From Sthenelais limicola (Eukaryota; Annelida; Polychaeta; Phyllodocida; Sigalionidae), in contig OW804094.1 in the NCBI GenBank assembly GCA_942159475.1, forward strand, positions 53,750,966 to 53,814,965: a stretch of 64,000 bases of DNA. The letters are read 5' to 3'. The first letter of the stretch is position 1. Each line of letters starts with the position of its first letter. A model generated the notes under the pieces. The model ran no database searches, was not told the DNA's origin, and saw nothing but the letters and a program-made list of their open reading frames with translations. The position numbers and the translations under genes were made by a program. Below, in pieces: positions 23,470 to 34,264 of the stretch.

Positions 23470-24775
23470 AACTATGAGCTAGGCGGGTAGGCTCACAGAA
23501 GCCTTATGTATTAACCATAGGCTTCTAACTTTCTCCTTTTTCTCCCAGAATTTGAGTTATTGTATAATACTATCAGCTATCCAATATTATTAAATGACAT
23601 GTTAAGATTGGTCATCCATATAATATACGGCTAGAGTGATTTCTAGGAAAGGAGGTAGAAAAGAAATGGTAGAAAGAAGGTTTTCTTTGTCCAGAATGTT
23701 CTCAGAATTTGTTGTTTTACAAACCACTTTACTCATCTGTAGAGGTCTGCCCCCCCTCTCTCTCTGGATGTCATCGTGTGTGGTTTGTGAAGGTATTTGG
23801 GGTGGAAATGTGATTTTGAAGCCTTTTTTAAATCGGGATAACCACACTCCAGTTATAGCCTGGGAAAGCCCCTATGAGATACTACATCATTTCCCACAAC
23901 CTATGTCCAGGGGGACCTAGGGGGAGCATGAGGAAGAGGGGAGGGAGAGTGTGGGGGGATCGGAGAGGGGAGGGGGAGCATGATTTTCTAATCAAACTTG
24001 AATATATAATTCTAAAAGTTTCTACCACTCTACCAAATGTAAAACAAATGTAAAATATGGAAAACATTATTTAACAGCAACTTCATCATAAAAACTAAAA
24101 CAAAATGTAATCCAAAATATATCAGGAAATCTGGGAAGATCAACACACTTCAGAGTAGTGCTGACAAATCATAAATGCTATTCCCTTTTTCTCCTTTATG
24201 TAACTGTATGCTTAATGAGAAAGAAAAGTTCTATAATGATAATAATGAAGAAGAGGGGAGGGAGATGGGGGAGGCAGAAGGGCGGGGGGAAATCAGAGAT
24301 GGGGTTGGGAGAGAAAAACAGGTATGAAAGACAGAGAAGAGGGGGAAGGAAAAGAGGGAGAGGGGGAGGTGTGGGTAGAGAGAGTGACCGTCCGGAGGAC
24401 AGGTACTTTTCTAGTGCTTAATAAGAGGACATTTTATCACTAGATTTTAGTATATGGCAACTTTCGTAACAGTGTATCAACAAAAACAAGTAAGCTTAGG
24501 TGTACGGGCTGCAGGGGGTCAGCGGCCGTATGGTCAGAGGCACTTACACCTCTGCACGTCCACCGGGAGACCGGGTGGAGGGTGCCCGCATAGCCAGGTA
24601 GGTCAGCTGGACTGGGCATGCGCACAGTGATGAAAGTTAATCCCGCAGTCACTGGTACGCACTGGTGACGGAATTTGTAAAGTGGGCTATTGGTTCGCCA
24701 GGGACAGGAGTCACACCGGGTGATTTGCCATTTGGAGTGTGAAAATGCGTGCTTGTCCAAACAATACGATGAGAT
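23470..24775. other. Unassigned 1.3-kb segment inside LINE ORF1 region, purine-rich tracts
   Basis: Contains two related G/A-rich tracts (about 23926-23980 and 24246-24400) and a GC-richer block at 24480-24730. The block resembles a LINE 5' UTR in composition but could not be identified. No terminal repeats were found. The short ORFs through the purine tracts are composition effects. Confidence 0.4.
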
Positions 24776-25867
24776 GGTCCTTAATTGAAACAGAAATCGA
24801 TCGGCGAAGAATGAATCTCATATTCTCGGGTATCCCAGAGAAAAAAAATGAAGATTGTATGCAACTTGCTTTGAATGTCTGCTTTGCCCTAGACGACCGA
24901 TCTTCTAGGAGCAACTTTTTTCTTGTGAAAAGAATAAAGAAGTATCAGAATGGCATCAAAAAGCTACTAGTCCAATTCTCGGATGAAGTAGCACGTAACA
25001 CTGTCTACAAGAACAGATCTAAGTTGAAAGATCTAGCTGGCTTCAGAAATGTTTATATAAACACAGATTTACCCCAAACTGTACTAGAAAGGAAGGAAAT
25101 GCTGGCCGCAGTGCAAAAAAAACCGCAAAATCTCGTGGCTGTAAGGATGTTGGTCCCATAATCAAGGACTCAATCAAAATCGATGGGTTAAACTACAGAT
25201 AAAACAAACTGGAAACATTGCAAGAAGGGTACAGGCTATCGGATGCAAAGACAAGGGAGGTGGAGGGCTCAATCTACTTCCAGTCGGCTCACAGTTACCT
25301 GAGCAACTTCTTCCCCTGTTCCCTAGACATAAATGGCCTGTACTTCTCATCCGTTGAACAGGTGTGCCAATTCGCCCGGGCAAATGCTTTGAAATGACCG
25401 GACATCGCAAAGGATATTCTAAATTCTAGAAATGCGAAGGCGGCAAAAGAATTGTCCCACCTTACTAAATTGAACGAGGAGTGGGATAATGCCAAAGTTG
25501 CTGTTATGAGAGTGTTAGTAGAGGCCAAGTTTGAGCAGAACTGGGAATTGAAAGAAAAATTGCTCAATACCGACGGAAAATCACTGTTTGAGGCCACAAA
25601 TTGCCCTTTTTGGGCCTGTGGAACATCATTGCAATCTCCTCAAATTGGAGTGCAAACAAGCGTACTAGCAGTCCCTTTAGACGAGATCCAGCTACCAATA
25701 GTAAAGGCCAGTCAGTCCCCAATCAGTCCCAACCATCAGACCTGGCAGAGAAGCTAACAGAAGATTTTGCTTGTACAAAAGCATTATATAGCACCGATAC
25801 CTACACCACCGTGGCTGAGAAGAAGGAGACAGCGCAGTTCTTCGGATATCTAGGTACATATGGCTGA
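24776..25867 (+). pseudogene. LINE ORF1a: RRM domain fused to a NADAR (YbiA-like) domain, broken
   Basis: The RRM-like part (about 24800-25130) shows RRMNLIFSGIPE near its start, then VKRIKK and LLVQFSDEVARN, and ends LPQTVLERKEML, as in LINE ORF1 chaperones. A frame change at an A-run near 25115-25125 shifts into the NADAR frame (about 25240-25625). Motifs there are YLSNFFPC, YFSSVEQ, WDNAKVAVMRVLVEAKF and LFEATNCPFW, the ordered signature of NADAR/YbiA proteins, which act on ADP-ribose or riboflavin-pathway intermediates. One in-frame TGA (about 25395) and a TAA (about 25200) disrupt it. The C-terminal frame ends at 25867, overlapping the next ORF by 8 nt. The NADAR call comes from motif order; its role in a LINE is unknown. 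Confidence 0.75.
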
Positions 25868-26400
25868 TTATATAAGAACAATTGTGTTAGCGGATTCCAG
25901 GGGTAGGGGTCTGGAGGCCTATCTCTCGCCGTCTGTAAATATTAGATGCTTTGCATATAGTGGTGTCCGCCTAATCAACCTAGCCCACTATGCCATAAAC
26001 CTGTATCGTACTTACCATCCTGCCAATATGATAATAATTGCTGGTATTTGTAATTTTTGTGTGAAGAATCGGAGAACAAAGGCTATATCCTTGGCTAGAA
26101 ATACCGAATCAGAGCTAGTTGATATGATGATGGATGACTATCATGAGGCTCTGGATATTCTATCCGGGGTACTCCCACATGCAAACGTTACCTTGGGTGG
26201 TCTGATCGGACTTTAAATGCTAAATGCTACTAATCATCTACCAGGGTGATCTGCCCAACAAGGCATGATAAACAGTGCCATCCTGCGTATATGTAAATGT
26301 CTATCTAAAATGCTGGGGAGCGGGTAGACAGACACTTCATGAATTACCTCTATATTGGTTTCAATAGGGAGTTAAGCAATCACAGGTAATGGCTAAAGTA
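25860..26400 (+). pseudogene. LINE ORF1b: SGNH/GDSL-type esterase
   Basis: The ORF starts at an ATG overlapping the preceding TGA. SGNH landmarks are ADS within IVLADSRGRG (block I serine), SGVRL (block II glycine), IIIAGICN (block III Gly and Asn) and, after a frame change, VDRHF near 26325 (block V Asp-His). The first frame stops at 26216. Esterase domains of this type are established in ORF1 proteins of CR1-like LINEs, with a suggested role in membrane or lipid interaction. Interrupted downstream by the LTR at 26443. Confidence 0.7.
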
Positions 26401-26442
26401 GATTCTCGTGGATCGTGTTGATTCTAGTTGATCTCGCTAGCT

Positions 26443-27024
26443 TGTGTAGTAATAACTCGAGTAAAGCGTAGGTCCACGTTTGGAGAGCTGAATATAGCTT
26501 TTATTGGGTCCAATCACAAAACATGTCAATCAGTCAATATCTTAGGTGCCAAGGTGAACCATAGTCAGATCGCGCAGTCTAGGTAAGTCTATTCAGTAAA
26601 ACTCCTAAGTCCAGTCCACTCAGTCAAATCAGTACAGTCTCTCTAAGTCTTCATACTGTCAGTGTCGTCGAGCAGTAGGTCAATCGTAGTGTATTCGTTC
26701 AATAGCAGGTTGGAGTCTGAGAGTGACAGGACTTGGGGTCTATTTATATTATCAGAGTTTCATCATTTTAACTGGGCATTGCAGCAATGTTCTAGAACAT
26801 TCTAGCAATCCCCTGGTACCCTTGCCTTAGAATTAATTAGTATGGAAGGAATAGAACGATGACTTGCATCATTCCGGAAGTGCAGAGACGAGCTCGTGAG
26901 CGACTCATCTCTGATGCAATGTACCTTAAATCTATGGAGGGGCAGGTCTGGCACAATACCCTGACTCATGTCATCATGAGGGGGCAATGCCTCAGTACCG
27001 CGCCCTAGTGCGATAACGGATAAC
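26443..27024 (-). mobile_element. Probable solo LTR (582 bp) of an LTR retrotransposon
   Basis: Read on the minus strand it begins TGTTATCCGTTATCGCAC and ends GTTATTACTACACA, giving TGTTA...ACA termini. Between them are TATAAATAGACCCC (about 26735-26750) and, about 230 nt downstream, CCCAATAAAAGC (about 26501-26513), i.e. U3-R-U5 order. No internal region, PBS or polypurine tract flanks it. A perfect target duplication was not found (AGCT versus AACT at the ends), so the boundaries are provisional. It separates the LINE esterase from the downstream ORFs. Confidence 0.6.
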
Positions 27025-27335
27025 AAACTGACTGACTATGGCCAAATACAATTGATACATTTAAATACTTTGTTTAGGCACCTTAATTACTCAATATCAT
27101 ATATCAATAAATTAACTCATTAGACTAAAACACATTAAATTATCTTTCGTACATTAACATATAAATAGCCAGTTATCCCTTCTGAACACGTCTAGACACC
27201 TTAGACATTTATATCTGGTGAATACGGTTCACATTAGACACATAAGGAAATTCCGACACTACTATGGACGATTGCCTGACAGATTACATTTGGGTACAAT
27301 TGTGATGAAAGACTGGGCCTACCAGGTGGAAGCCT

Positions 27336-27698
27336 ATGATGAAAATCCCAGTCACCATGGAGAGTAAGCCGGAACAGCTGTTGTTGTGCGACCTGGAAAG
27401 GCTTGCTTCTCCGTGGTGCTGGGGTTACATAAGATATCCTAAAGGTGTAGTGATCTATTTGGAAAATTTGTCTCATCTATATCTCTCCTGTATTTGTCTA
27501 TTGAAAGCCCCAGCCGCCATGGAGAGTAAGCCGGAACAGCTGTCGTTGGGCGACCTGGAAAGGCTTACTTCTTCGTGGTGCTGGGGTTACATGATACTCA
27601 GTAGGTGTAGAGGTTTACCTGTAAAATTTGTTTTATGCATATCTCTCCTGTATCTGTTTACTAAACGTATTGATATACAGTTATACAATCTTCTCTGA
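27336..27698 (+). CDS. Short LINE ORF with an in-frame 54-codon internal duplication
   Basis: Two copies of MESKPEQL...DLERL...WCWGY start at ATGs at 27357 and 27519, exactly 162 bp apart and in one open frame. Both ATGs have strong initiation contexts (GTCACCATGG and GCCGCCATGG). The ORF ends TGA at 27696-27698, and the A of that stop is the first base of the endonuclease ORF ATG (TGATG). No known domain was recognised. The overlap suggests termination-reinitiation of the downstream ORF (inference). Confidence 0.55.
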   Translation: MMKIPVTMESKPEQLLLCDLERLASPWCWGYIRYPKGVVIYLENLSHLYLSCICLLKAPAAMESKPEQLSLGDLERLTSSWCWGYMILSRCRGLPVKFVLCISLLYLFTKRIDIQLYNLL

Positions 27699-28770
27699 TG
27701 GCTACTGATACTATCAAGAGTTGGTCTGACTTGCATACTCGCAAGGGTATCAAAATAATTCAATATAATATAAGATCACTCTTACCTAAAATAGACCTTA
27801 TACAAAATGATATATTGGTAAACGAATTCGATGTAATTGCATTCACTGAATCGTGGTTAAATAATGAAATTACTGACCAAATGATAGCGTAAAAAGGTTA
27901 TACCTGTATCAGATTAGATAGAGTTAGAGGATGCAGAGGTGGTGGCATATGTTGTTTTATTTGATATGATTATTCGATCACCCATGACCCAAACATTATT
28001 GTCTCAAACGAGAACAGTGAAATATTATCTTTTTCTATAACCCTCAATATTATATATTGGTTAGTTATCGCCCTCCAAATGGGAATATCAGCTCATTCTT
28101 AGATGACCTCGATCATATAAGACGTCAGTGTGGACCACCTCAATCAAATTTAATTATCTGTGGTGATATGAATATTGATATTAATGTGAAAGATACCAAA
28201 TCTAGGGCTCTACTGAACTATTGTGATGACAAGAATCTACATGTCGCTACCAAGTGTATAACCAGGTTTGGTCTGCAACGAAACTCGATTATTGATTTAT
28301 TTCTTGTGAGCTGTAAAACAGATTATTATACTGGTACAATTGACTATTCTTTATCCGACCATCAACCGACGTATCTGGTGTTGAAAAAAATACCCATATG
28401 TAATAAGAAAACTGAAATCAAGGGAAGAGACTTTAGCAAATATAGCTATGGCTTACTTAGTAATCTCTTGCTTGCTTATAATTGGGACGGTTATTTTTCT
28501 ATTATGAATCCAAATGACTGTTGGTCGATTATTTATGAAAGAATTATAAAATGTGTAGACAGACTAGCAGCTTATAAAATATTTAAACCTAAAAGAGTTA
28601 AGCCCCCTTATTATACGGTTGCATTAATCGATTTAGGGAAAAGGCGTGACAAGCTATACAAGAAAGCAAATAGAACTAAGAACCCAGATGATTTAAAAGC
28701 TGCCAGAACAGCCAGAAATCTATACAATAGGTCGGTTAGTTGGGCCAAATCGGATTACTACAAACATATG
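27698..28770 (+). pseudogene. LINE ORF2 part 1: apurinic/apyrimidinic-type endonuclease
   Basis: Starts at ATG 27698. The endonuclease motifs are in order: IIQYNIRSL (Asn), FTESWL (Glu), then after stops at about 27890-28050 SYRPPNG, LIICGDMNID (Asp-Asn), NSIIDLFLV and the C-terminal LSDHQPTYL. This is the exonuclease/endonuclease/phosphatase domain that nicks target DNA in LINEs. The linker to the reverse transcriptase is cut at 28770 by the TIR element. Several stops and frameshifts show it is inactive. Confidence 0.85.
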
Positions 28771-30496
28771 AGTCTATCCACCAATCTTTCGTCATTAGAG
28801 CTCAAAACAAGCGAAATTTAGATGGACTTATATCGTCTTGTAATTTTCATGCAATATAACCAATGGCTTTGGCGACATGTATGCGAAATTTGGGAAACTA
28901 ATTTTGAAGATCAATAACTCTATGAGGTTTTGTATCTAGGTAGCTCTGTGACTATGTAAGCAACCGTGGGCACACATTATTAATTAATTCCTTGAACACC
29001 ATTAAAATAAATAACTTACACGCTTTTTATACTTATTCAAATAGAAATATCGGGAAACACACTACTCTTCATAATGCACTTTTCTTTTTAAAGAAAAGCA
29101 ATATTTTCTTTATGTAAGAGGCATTTGCATCTAAAGGTATTTTGCTTCATTTTCACAGTATAATGACATGTTTGTTTCTAAATAAGATCTTTAATAATAT
29201 GCTTTGCATATTATTATTCTGTGTGGTTCATTTAACAGGATAAATAATGTTTGATGCAAATCAAATAAAAAGTTGATATTATTTGAAATATTTTAGAGTT
29301 AGGGGTGAATAAAGTGTGTAGCACGGTCGCTTACATTTCAACTATTTATATCTCCTGTTCTAAGGTATTCCTACTGCATGAAACAATGCTGAGCTGGAGG
29401 CTGATTGTGTAGTATTTTTATCCATGTCAAATCATTTTCAAATCATAAAATATTGATGTTTGGTATCCAGGAAAAGTTTATTCCATCAGAATCGGACCAA
29501 CTGAATAATTTTCAAAATAATTATATCAGAGAATTAACTGAGAAATAGAGAAATAATAGTGACCTATTCAAACCAACCATACATAGAGAACCACTGGGCC
29601 GATTCTGTTGAAATAAACTTTACCTAAAAGCCCAAAATCCATATTTTATGATTCGAAGATAAAACATAATTATATATTTGATTTAACTAATGGCTAAATG
29701 TTATAAATATGAACCCAATTGAATGTGTCCCCACAGTCGCTTACAGTACACAGCCGCTTACATGAACACATTAATATTGAATATGAGGAAAATATGGGCT
29801 CTTTTATAAATATGAAAATGTTGTATATACTCCTTATTAAGATGGACATATTTTCACTAAAAGGTTTCTTTAAGGAAATAAATGGAGAAAAGATATGATC
29901 GTCCATATGTGAAATGGTCGCTTACATTAAAATGTGCCCATGCTATTTTTTTAGGCAATCAACATGATGCTACATCAAACGTATCAAACGAATATCAAAA
30001 CAATTTTTTGCATTACCAAAACAATATAAAATTCTGCTTTTCAACATCTTTGCCAAATGCCAAATTCATGTTATATTATTTAAAACGATATTTTATAAAG
30101 CTGTAGCACGGTTGCTTACATCTTCCTACCCCACAACAAATTCTGAATCTACAAGTATAGAGGGTGTTTTAATCAAGATTTGTTTTTTAAGAAATTATTT
30201 TTTATGTATTTTCACATATTATTATGTATTGAAATTAATAATATGCAGCCATATGGTTTATTCTATATGCATTCAAAAATGATGAAGTTGGATTTTCAAA
30301 GCAATTTATGACTAAAAAATACAAATTATCTACATTAAGGAAGCCATTTTTGTGCTACACATATAAAAGTGGTATACCATCGACAGCTCTTGAGGAGGGG
30401 AATACATATATGCTAATATTGCATTTGCATACACAAAAATAACATTACTATGGAACAAAATCCTCATATATATGACGAAGGTTTGGTGGATAGACT
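28771..30496. mobile_element. Unidentified non-autonomous TIR transposon (1726 bp) inserted in the LINE
   Basis: The left terminus AGTCTATCCACCAATC and the right terminus, read on the opposite strand, AGTCTATCCACCAAAC are near-perfect inverted repeats extending over about 25 bp (both continue TTCGTCAT). It is flanked by CATATG (28765-28770) and CACATG (30497-30502), a likely 6-bp target duplication with one difference. Removing it rejoins the LINE protein between KHM and the KDSKKFW block. No ORF above 75 codons exists inside. The element carries six copies of G(T/C)(T/C)GCTTACA. The superfamily was not recognised. Confidence 0.75.
28955..30120 (+). repeat. Dispersed CGCTTACA motif array inside the TIR element
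   Basis: GTCGCTTACA-type strings occur at about 29326, 29736, 29753, 29917 and 30111 on the + strand and inverted at about 28955-28966. The copies at 29317-29335 and 30102-30120 share an extended unit, TGTAGCACGG(T)YGCTTACA. The spacing is irregular. Such repeats could be transposase-binding sites (inference). Confidence 0.7.
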
Positions 30497-30497
30497 C

Positions 30498-31318
30498 ACA
30501 TGCTATTTACCCATAAGAAAGACTCAAAGAAATTTTGGGACGTAATAAAGAACATAGAAGGTGTGCCTAGTGGTGACATTTCCAGTCTAGATATTGATAA
30601 TTGCAAGGTGGAGAAACTTGACCTAGTAAGTGGATTAAATGAACACTTTTGCACTGTAGGTAGCAAAATAAATGCTAAACTAGGTGCGACCCCCATCCGA
30701 AGTAGACTACAAGAAACTATTTATAATAAATGGACAGACTTTGGAATATTTGAGGCTGATTTGTAAAAGCTGATACAAGGTATAGATACCAAAAAGAGCT
30801 TGGGATGTATACATATTAACAGCGGCCTGTATAAAGATGCTTTTGGTATATTAAACAAGCATAATGTTGTATTTATATAAACTATCACTGAGTACTTATC
30901 TGTCAATAATATACTTAACTCAAGCCAGTTAGGCTTCCAAGCAGGGCACTCTACCACAGAAGCTCTATATATATAAGTACATATCTGATCTAAATATTGC
31001 GGCATATTCGAAACAATTCTCTGTGGCTATTTATATTGACTTTAGTTAAGCCTTCGATTCTGTTATTCATAGCATTATGCTAGAAAAATGTATGGTATTG
31101 GACTGCCTGATAATATTGTAAATTGGTTTAAATCATACTTAATGGGCAGAAAACAGCGTGTTAAATTGAATGACTATGTTTCTGAGGAAATGGCTATTAA
31201 TTACGGTGTCCCACAAGGGTCAATACTTGGACCGATAATGTTCTTGATTTATGTTAACAACTTAAAACACCTAGATATGTCATGTAAAATAATACAATAT
31301 GCTGACAATTTTTTTTTT
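30498..31318 (+). pseudogene. LINE ORF2 part 2: reverse transcriptase N-terminal and catalytic core
   Basis: Resumes with KDSKKFWDVIKNIEG, then several frameshifted pieces: NSSQLGFQAGHSTTEA, a DFS-AFDSV box near 31040, and 31088-31318 with VPQGSILGP and the catalytic YAD(D/N) near 31308. The second Asp of the catalytic motif reads Asn in this copy, at the very point where the minus-strand LINE was inserted. Related to CR1/L2/Rex-type reverse transcriptases. Inactive. Confidence 0.85.
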
Positions 31319-33655
31319 CATTAGAAACGTTTATTAATCGATACACAAAATAATATGACAATATACAATCTATTCTTGCGGAGTACAGTGACATGTGTAT
31401 AATTGGTAGGAAATGAGCCTCAGTTTTAACCATTTGAACAGTTAAATCTGGTTGAGTGGCTATTACCTTTTGGTTCGATAAACTGTGACTTGTTTATGCA
31501 TGTAACAACACAAATAGAAAGAGACTAGTTAAGAGAAGGAACTAGGATGATAGGATGAGGGGTGAGAGATATTTGAGAGGTGAGAGGATATTTACAGTTT
31601 TAAGAGAATATAGGTAACATACATTCAGCCTTGGTTAAGGCTGTGAAGACCGTTTAAAGGCAAGGTTTAGGATATGAGCCCTCCTTCTGTCCACTAACTT
31701 TGGTACACTGGCTATTCTGTGAATAAGTAGTGTATTTGTTAACTTTGGGAGTTTGAGTGCAATTTTTAGGCACTTGTTTTGTAAAATTTGCAGTTTATCA
31801 ATGTGCCTTGCTGCATATCCGCTGTAGATAACATCACCGTAATCTAACAATGGGAGTATAAATACCTTGTAAATTGTTAGAAGAACCTGTGGTGGCACCA
31901 GTTTAGAAATTCTCTTGAGGAGGTACATTTTATGACCCACATTTTTATGGGTAGATCGCACTTGCATATCATATTTCAGATTGGCGTCTAATGTAATGCC
32001 CAAGTATTTGTAAGGTTCTACACAATCAAGCTGAGTACCACTAATGATAATATTTGGTTTAACATGATTTACTCTGCTTCGAACACCTCTGAGGTGCATT
32101 GTCTTAGTTTTGCTCACATTCAATGTCAATTTATTAGACTCACACCAACGAAAAAAATTGTTAGTATCTTCTTGCAGTAGTACATTCAGGGTGTCAGTGT
32201 TATTATGGCTACAGTATATGACAGTGTCATCTGCAAAAAGCTTTACTTTGCTATAACCAAGACAAGGTTCTACATCATTTACGTACATAAGAAAAAGCAG
32301 GGGCCCCAGGATAGATCCCTGGGGCACTCCATAATTTACACTAGCACTCAAAGATTCAGTATCATTGCAAACTGTTGTTTGTGTTCTCCCTGAGAGGTAG
32401 TTACGCAACAAGGCAAGCAAGTTGCCCTTAATACTATATTTGTCTAGTTTAGCTAAAAGTACATTGTGGTTCACCGTATCAAATGCCTTTTTTAGGTAAA
32501 AAAATACAGCGAAAGAGGTGCTACCATTGTTCCGATCTTTTAGTATGTCGTCTGTGAAGTCAGAGATCGTGTCCACAGTCAATCTTGATTTTCTGTAACC
32601 ATTTTGTTTATCGGAAAGGACATTGTGATTTTCAAAGAAATCTAGTAGTCTACTGTGAATAACCTTTTCTAATAACTTCGACTGAATAGGAAGCTGGGTT
32701 ATAGGCCTATAGTTAGAAATTACTGAGGCTTCTCCACTTTTGAACAAGGGGGTGACACATCCTTTTTTCCAGGAATTTGGAATCAAATTTGAAGTAAATA
32801 TGAGGTTAAATATGTGACACAAGACAGAGGGTATCTCTTTGAATACATCTTTGAAAACAAACGACTTTATGAATGGAATATTGCTACCCTTGTTGACATT
32901 GATATCTTGTGCAATTTTTACAATCTCATCTGGATTTGTTAACACATCACTCAAGGTTTGTTCACACTCTTGCCCTATAAAATTCCATGGCGCATCAATT
33001 TGTGCTGCTAAATTCTCTCCAATTGAGGCAAAAAAGTTATTGAAATGTGTAGCTACATTTTCAATGGGTACTGGTAGTTTAGTGTTTTCATCAATAAAAT
33101 TTATTTCATTATTAGAATTTCTCGACTTTTTGGGAATGAGCTGACCAACCATTGACCAGAATTCTTTGTTGTCATTGAAAGTTTCCATGCTTAGGTTAGA
33201 CAGGTACCTTTTTTTGGCCTTGCGGCATGAGTTCATAACTGTTTCTTTTTTTCTTAGCTGTCCCCCAGTCATCATGTTTTCTAGTTTTTTTGGCTTTTTT
33301 CAGTGCTTTGTCCTTATCTCTTATTTGTATAAGCAGCTTGTCAGTCATCCATTTTTCCCTAGGTAGGGTAATTTTTTTCTTTATGACTGGACATATGCGT
33401 GACAGGGCTGTAGATAACTTTTCAATGAAAAAATTCCAAGCCTCTTCAGGGTTTTCCAAATCAATGATACAGTTCCAGTCGATATTTCTAATTCTAGTAA
33501 TAAAATCAGCAGTCATATAGTCTCTATAGTTTCTGTATTCAATTACTTTTGGTTTGCGAGATTTGAACTTTTGTCTCCTAAGGGTTACAAAGGTCATCAG
33601 ATGGTCAGCTACCCATACATCGAGTACACCACTAGCATACACATAATCCTCCTTG
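31319..33655 (-). mobile_element. Second CR1-like LINE, 5'-truncated, inserted antisense in the first
   Basis: On the minus strand the element starts within its endonuclease domain (about 33655) and ends with a 10-nt poly(A) tail seen as T at 31319-31328, immediately after the catalytic motif of the outer LINE. It has about 300 nt of 3' UTR. The outer LINE resumes at about 33656 but lacks roughly 100 codons between its catalytic motif and the YLGL block, so insertion was accompanied by target deletion. No target duplication was seen. Confidence 0.85.
31635..33642 (-). pseudogene. Reverse transcriptase of the antisense LINE, one frameshift
   Basis: The frame 33642-33196 covers the end of the endonuclease (VLDVWVADHLM) and the linker. 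The frame 33275-31635 (546 codons) covers the rest: FWSMVGQLIPK, the RT fingers (PISN-type block YRPITQLPIQSKLLEK), NGYRKSRLT, KKAFDTVNHNVL, YGVPQGSILGP, the intact catalytic FADD, then KYLGITLD and the C-terminal LPLLDYGDVIY. The frames meet at a homopolymer near 33240-33260. Apart from 5' truncation and this shift it is well preserved, so it is younger than the outer LINE. Confidence 0.9.
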
Positions 33656-34264
33656 TAGAGAAAATTGACATTGTTGACAAATATGACTACTTAGGGCTAA
33701 CCATCGATCAATCGCTATCTATGAAGCCCCAATACAACAGTCTAATTAAGCAACTAAACAGCAAGATATTTATTTTCAGGAAAATTAGATGTAATTTAAC
33801 CGAAGATGCTGTGGTGACAATTGCGAAGTCGAAACTTCTATCTATATTTGACTATTGTCTATTCTGCTTAACACCTCTGAGTCAAACACTGTTGACGAAA
33901 CTTCAAAAGTTACAAAATTGTATCCTCAGAATTGCACTAAGCTTTATACATCTAATAATTGTGCTGCTTCAGACCTGTAAAACTATGAACATTGCTAATA
34001 GGATGGCGTTTAACTTATCTAAGATAGCCCATATGGAAGTGTATGTCAACAATAAGGGCACTATACCTGCTCGGCATACACAACAGGCAGAAGCCCCGGT
34101 TCTAACACATCGTAAGACTCTAAATGTATATATATAATTCTGCTGTATCTACCTGGAATAAACTACCGGTATACCTAAGAGTAATTGGTGATCCGATTAG
34201 ATTTAAGATATCTCTAAAACGGCACTTCTTTGCCCTCCAGGCCCCTATACCTGGGCCCGTATGA
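33656..34264 (+). pseudogene. LINE ORF2 part 3: C-terminal region of the outer LINE
   Basis: Begins EKIDIVDKYDYLGLTID, the post-thumb YLG block, continues KLLSIFDYCLFC and, after a frame change near 34125, ends STWNKLPVYLR...FKISLKRHFF, a typical CR1/L2-group carboxyl terminus. The stop TGA is at 34262-34264. About 640 bp of 3' UTR follows, to the A tail at 34914. Confidence 0.85.

Noticed and set aside
24158..24421. Gly/Arg/Glu-rich ORF over the purine tract
   Set aside because: Produced by low-complexity G/A sequence; no homology expected.
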